Source: CAWDBV01 sp963800705 (GTDB lineage: Bacteria > Actinomycetota > Thermoleophilia > Solirubrobacterales > 70-9). From it: 64,000 bases of DNA. The position numbers and the translations under genes were made by a program. The stretch's first letter is position 1, and each line of letters opens with the position of its first letter. Of the stretch, positions 61,417 to 64,000 are shown in pieces. Below the pieces are notes generated by a model. That model searched no databases. It saw only the letters and a list, made by a program, of their open reading frames with translations, and was not told the DNA's origin. The stretch spans positions 558,001-622,000 of the forward strand of contig CAWDBV010000002.1 of NCBI GenBank assembly GCA_963800705.1. Direction: 5' to 3'.

Positions 61417-62745
61417 TCAGGCGGGTGGCAGGACGACGACGAACTCGGACCCCGCGACGCCGTCGAGGGTGATGTTCCCGCCGGCGGCGCGGGCCAGCCG
61501 TCGGGCCAGCGCCAGCCCGAGGCCGGCGCCGGGGTGCCCGTCACCCGGTTCGGCGCGGCGGCCCGGCTCGAAGACGTCGGCCCGGAACGCGGCCGGCACC
61601 CCGGGCCCGTCGTCGCGCACGCGGATCCGCACCTCGTGCCCGGCCCGGACTGCGTCCACCGTGACCCGCCCGTCGGCGTAGCGCATCGCGTTGCCCACCA
61701 GCGCCATGAGGATGCGGGCGAGGACGTCTCCCGTCACGCCGACCTCCAGGTCGGCCGGCACCTGGACGTCGTACGTCGTGGGGGAGGGTCCGGACGACGC
61801 CAGCACCTGCTCGGCGACCGGCGCGACCACGCAGCTCCCCGGCGCCTCGGTGACGTCCTGGGCGGCCTGGGCGAGCAGGGCGTCGAGCAGCGCGGACATC
61901 CGGTCCGCGGTGTCGGCGATCGCGCGGTGGGCGCGCCGTCGCTCGTCCTCGTCGCGCTCGCCCGACAGCAGCAGCTCGGTCTCGGTGGAGATCACGGCGA
62001 GCGGGGTGCGCAGCTCGTGCGAGATCTCGGCAGCCAGCTGCTGCTCGTGCCGCAGCACCGAGCCGATCCGGTCGAGGACGGCGTCCAGGCTGCCTGCCAG
62101 ATCGCGGAGCTCGTCCGGTCGTGGTTCGTCGCCGAAGCGCTGCCCGACGTCGTGCGCGCTCCACCGCGCCGCCTGCTCGGCCATCTCCGACACCGGCACC
62201 AGGGCTCGGCGCACCACCTGCCGGGTGGCTGCGAAGGCGCCGACCAGCACCAGCATCGCCAGCAGGACCGAGCCCACCAGGGCCGCGCGCGACGGCCGGC
62301 GATAAGGCTCCAGGCTGGTCTCGACGACGATCGCGCCGACCCGTGCCCCGTCGTGCCGCAACGGGCGCACGTGCAGGCGGACCGTTGGTGAGCCGGCCAC
62401 GTCCCGGAAGCTCGGGCCGCCGCGCAAGGCCATCCGCGTGGCTTGTGCGGTAGCTGAAGGCGACGCGCGCGGCCGCTCCAGGACGGTGCTCCCCGCCAAC
62501 ACCCACACCCCCGCGTCCAGTGCCTCGTCGTTGGGTGGCTCGCGCAGGGACACCGACCCGTCGTCGGCCACGAGCACCGTCGAGGCGACAGCAGCTGCCC
62601 TGGTGCGCAGCACGTCGTCCGCCTGCCGGCTCAGCTGCGCGGTGAGCAGCAGGTTGAACACCGCGGTCAGCACGAGCACCCAGGTGCCGGTGCTGAGTAG
62701 CGCGACCAGGGCGAGCCGGTTGCGCAGAGCGCGTGGCCGCCTCAC
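61417..62745 (-). CDS. Sensor histidine kinase
   Basis: A 442-residue kinase. Membrane helix one spans about 11-35, an extracytoplasmic sensor of about 115 residues follows, and helix two is near 155-173 (AALVGSVLLAMLVLVGAFAA). A HAMP region, the H-box ISHELRTPLAVIS with phosphoacceptor His243, the N-box MALVGNAMRYADG, and the G-boxes RDDGPGVP and GAGLGLALARRL complete the kinase. The signal is unknown. GTG at 62745 overlaps the response regulator stop as GTGA. The frame is intact. Confidence 0.92.
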   Translation of the reverse strand: MRRPRALRNRLALVALLSTGTWVLVLTAVFNLLLTAQLSRQADDVLRTRAAAVASTVLVADDGSVSLREPPNDEALDAGVWVLAGSTVLERPRASPSATAQATRMALRGGPSFRDVAGSPTVRLHVRPLRHDGARVGAIVVETSLEPYRRPSRAALVGSVLLAMLVLVGAFAATRQVVRRALVPVSEMAEQAARWSAHDVGQRFGDEPRPDELRDLAGSLDAVLDRIGSVLRHEQQLAAEISHELRTPLAVISTETELLLSGERDEDERRRAHRAIADTADRMSALLDALLAQAAQDVTEAPGSCVVAPVAEQVLASSGPSPTTYDVQVPADLEVGVTGDVLARILMALVGNAMRYADGRVTVDAVRAGHEVRIRVRDDGPGVPAAFRADVFEPGRRAEPGDGHPGAGLGLALARRLARAAGGNITLDGVAGSEFVVVLPPA

Positions 62746-63413
62746 GTGAGCCGGTAGCCCACGCCGCGCACGGTGTCGATGGACTGCTCGCTGCCCGCCT
62801 GGACCAGCTTGCGGCGCAGCTTCGCGACGTACTGGTCAAGGGTGTTGTCGGCGACGACGGAACCGTGGGCCCAGGCGGCTGCGACGAGCTCGTGCCGCCG
62901 GGTGACGCTGCCGGGCTGCGCCATCAGCCGGGCTAGCAGCCGGAACTCCGTGGGCGACAGCGACACCGACCCCGCCGGTCCGGACACGTCGTGGCGGGCC
63001 GGGTCCACCTGCAGGTCGCCGAGGGTGCTCCCGGCGACCTCCCCGCCACGGCGCACGGCGACCCGCAGCCGGGCGACGAGCTCCGCGAGGTGGAACGGCT
63101 TGGCCAGGTAGTCGTCCCCGCCGGCGGCGAAGCCCGACAGGCGGTCGGTGACGCCGTCCTTGGCGGTGAGGAACACCACCGGTGCCCTGGTCCCGGCAGC
63201 GCGCATCGCCTGACAGACGTCGCGGCCGTCCGCGTCGGGCAGACCGATGTCCAGCACCACGACGTCGAACTGTCGGGCCCCCGCAGTGCGCAAGGCCCCC
63301 GTCCCGTCGCTCGCCGTCGTCACCTCGAAGCCGGCCTCGCGCAGACCGCGGGCCACCACGTCGCGCAGGCCGTGGTCGTCCTCGACGACCAGCACCCGTC
63401 CGTTCACCCACAC
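62742..63413 (-). CDS. OmpR/PhoB-family response regulator
   Basis: A 223-residue regulator. The receiver domain has RVLVVEDDHGLRD, phosphoacceptor Asp55 in VVVLDIGLPDADG, the conserved FLTAKDG and Lys in DDYLAKPFHLAEL. The winged-helix output domain reads SLSPTEFRLLARLMAQPGSV, then DNTLDQYVAKLRRKLVQAGS and IDTVRGVGYRLT. It works with the kinase encoded by the overlapping gene. The start is GTG at 63413 or GTG at 63407; no clear ribosome site is seen, so the mRNA may be leaderless. Confidence 0.92.
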   Translation of the reverse strand: MWVNGRVLVVEDDHGLRDVVARGLREAGFEVTTASDGTGALRTAGARQFDVVVLDIGLPDADGRDVCQAMRAAGTRAPVVFLTAKDGVTDRLSGFAAGGDDYLAKPFHLAELVARLRVAVRRGGEVAGSTLGDLQVDPARHDVSGPAGSVSLSPTEFRLLARLMAQPGSVTRRHELVAAAWAHGSVVADNTLDQYVAKLRRKLVQAGSEQSIDTVRGVGYRLT

Positions 63414-63453
63414 ATCATCGCGACCCCAGCCGAGGGCGCGCGGGCGGGCCGGG

Positions 63454-63654
63454 TCAGGCGACGGGGCGGGCGAGCACCTGCTCGCGCCACCAGGCGTCGA
63501 CCGCCCGGCGCTCGACGAGCGAGTCGGCGTGCGACCACGGGTCCGCCACCAGGACCGGCAGGCCGGTCAGCAGCTCGGGGCTGACGCCGGTGTACGACGC
63601 CGCCTCGGCGACCGAGAGCAGGGGGCGCTCGGCCAGCCGCGTGACCTCGCTCAT
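63454..63654 (-). CDS. Small helix-turn-helix protein
   Basis: A 66-residue protein. LAERPLLSVAEAASYTGVSP followed by ELLTGLPVLVADPWSHADSL and VERRAVDAWWREQVL resembles MerR/excisionase-type HTH_17 domains, which read a short DNA site through one helix and a wing. Excisionase-like proteins can be phage-related, but no integrase or attachment repeat is in view. ATG at 63654. It is on the same strand as the two-component genes and lies just upstream of them. Confidence 0.6.
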   Translation of the reverse strand: MSEVTRLAERPLLSVAEAASYTGVSPELLTGLPVLVADPWSHADSLVERRAVDAWWREQVLARPVA

Positions 63655-63812
63655 GCGGACACCGCCGACGCGCCGACCGGGCCGGCTGGCTTGGACGGCG
63701 CAGCTGGGGCTGGGCTGCTGAGGAGGTTCATGGTGTGTGCTTCGGGATCTCTTGACCTCCGCTTTACCGCCGTTCGGGTGAGAGCATGACGAAGCGGACA
63801 CCGGGCGCCCAC

Positions 63813-64000
63813 TCAGTCGCCCCCGTCGCTGTCGGCGGAGCCTGACCTCTCATCGGACCCGGACCCGGACGACCCGGACCCGGACGATCCGGACCCGGAC
63901 GACCCGGAGCCGTCGACCTCGTCGCCGTCGGCCTCGTCGCCGTCGGGCTCGCCGCCCTCGTCGCCTTCGCCCTCGCCGCCCTGATCGCCCTCGTCCCCGT
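63813..64000 (-). CDS. C-terminal end of an acidic low-complexity protein, 5' end outside
   Basis: On the reverse strand an open frame enters from the right edge and stops at 63813. It encodes about 62 residues of Gly, Asp, Glu and Ser (GDEGDQGGEGEGDEGG, then SGSSGSGSSGSG, ending SADSDGGD). The composition is that of a disordered acidic tail. The opposite strand offers a Pro/Asp/Ser frame of equal length, so the coding strand is not certain. No domain is in view. Confidence 0.4.
   Translation of the reverse strand, partial: GDEGDQGGEGEGDEGGEPDGDEADGDEVDGSGSSGSGSSGSGSSGSGSDERSGSADSDGGD
63855..63910. repeat. 15-bp tandem repeat at the right edge
   Basis: The unit GACGAYCCGGACCCG is repeated about three times. 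It encodes Gly-Ser repeats on the minus strand within the low-complexity tail and could encode Asp-Pro repeats on the plus strand. Confidence 0.6.

Noticed and set aside
63454..63654. The small HTH protein as evidence of a prophage or integrative element
   Set aside because: No integrase, attachment repeat or phage structural gene is visible in the window.

Overview
The window is high-GC actinobacterial DNA, but it reads as two different genomes joined at about position 30,199. There a forward transketolase gene stops in mid-protein and a reverse-strand FAD oxidase, also cut in mid-protein, begins. Left of the junction the gene set looks like a Thermoleophilia/Solirubrobacterales-type bacterium: secreted proteins with lysine-rich tails, delta-60 repeat proteins and a sigma factor-Ogt pair. 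Right of it the set looks like an actinomycete: Ruc/FmdB under a CIRCE element, MTA phosphorylase, a SAF protein, MscL, DUF5999 and MMPL transporters. These taxon calls are inference from gene content. A chimeric assembly is the simplest explanation. Many genes also carry frameshifts, and at most of those I could examine, removing a single base restores a conserved protein. The breaks cluster in 1-30,199 and 41,582-53,347 and are absent from 30,654-41,245 and 53,432-63,654, so sequence error is more likely than gene decay.

Left part (1-30,199). Housekeeping genes come first: a partial comF-like phosphoribosyltransferase, a short ribosome hibernation factor, secA, an M28 peptidase, a methyltransferase, and prfB with its programmed CTT-TGA-C frameshift. 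A GMC oxidoreductase, a sigma factor translationally coupled to ogt, a nucleotidyltransferase, nadC, mutM and nadA follow. Interspersed are secreted proteins ending in Lys/Arg/Cys-rich tails. At 17,780-20,721 a compact three-gene unit resembles methylamine dehydrogenase biogenesis: a MauE-thioredoxin fusion, a Tat-exported MauA-like cysteine-rich protein with only one tryptophan in its mature part, and a CcdA-like membrane protein fused to a propeller-like domain. At 20,777-29,163 six genes for secreted proteins sit end to end, several with 1-4 base overlaps. They include three delta-60 repeat proteins, two of them tandem paralogues.

Right part (30,199-64,000). The truncated FAD oxidase faces a large ATPase-LuxR regulator, with a perfect 22-bp palindrome between them. 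Next come a DUF4242 protein, a multicopper oxidase with an extra N-terminal type-1 copper domain, a cupredoxin-like protein, a UPF0303 protein, a sulfotransferase-like protein, MscL, a SAF protein, MtnP and Ruc. An operon of a small protein, an MMPL transporter, an ABC ATPase and an ABC permease occupies 46,083-41,582. It is followed by a badly broken MalT-like regulator, an MFS transporter, a broken XRE-cupin/thioredoxin-reductase-like pair and a TetR gene with an operator-like repeat.

The most coherent new-looking unit is 54,931-60,113. A CsoR-family repressor with the Cys pair but without the copper-ligand His (CstR-like) lies beside an MMPL exporter. Divergent from these are a rhodanese, a persulfide dioxygenase-rhodanese fusion and a TauE/SafE exporter. 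Three ATAC-N8-GTAT sites sit at the promoters, suggesting one reactive-sulfur regulon that includes an MMPL transporter. The window ends with a membrane protein, a two-component system, a small HTH protein and the tail of an acidic low-complexity protein. I saw no tRNA, rRNA, CRISPR array, insertion sequence or prophage.
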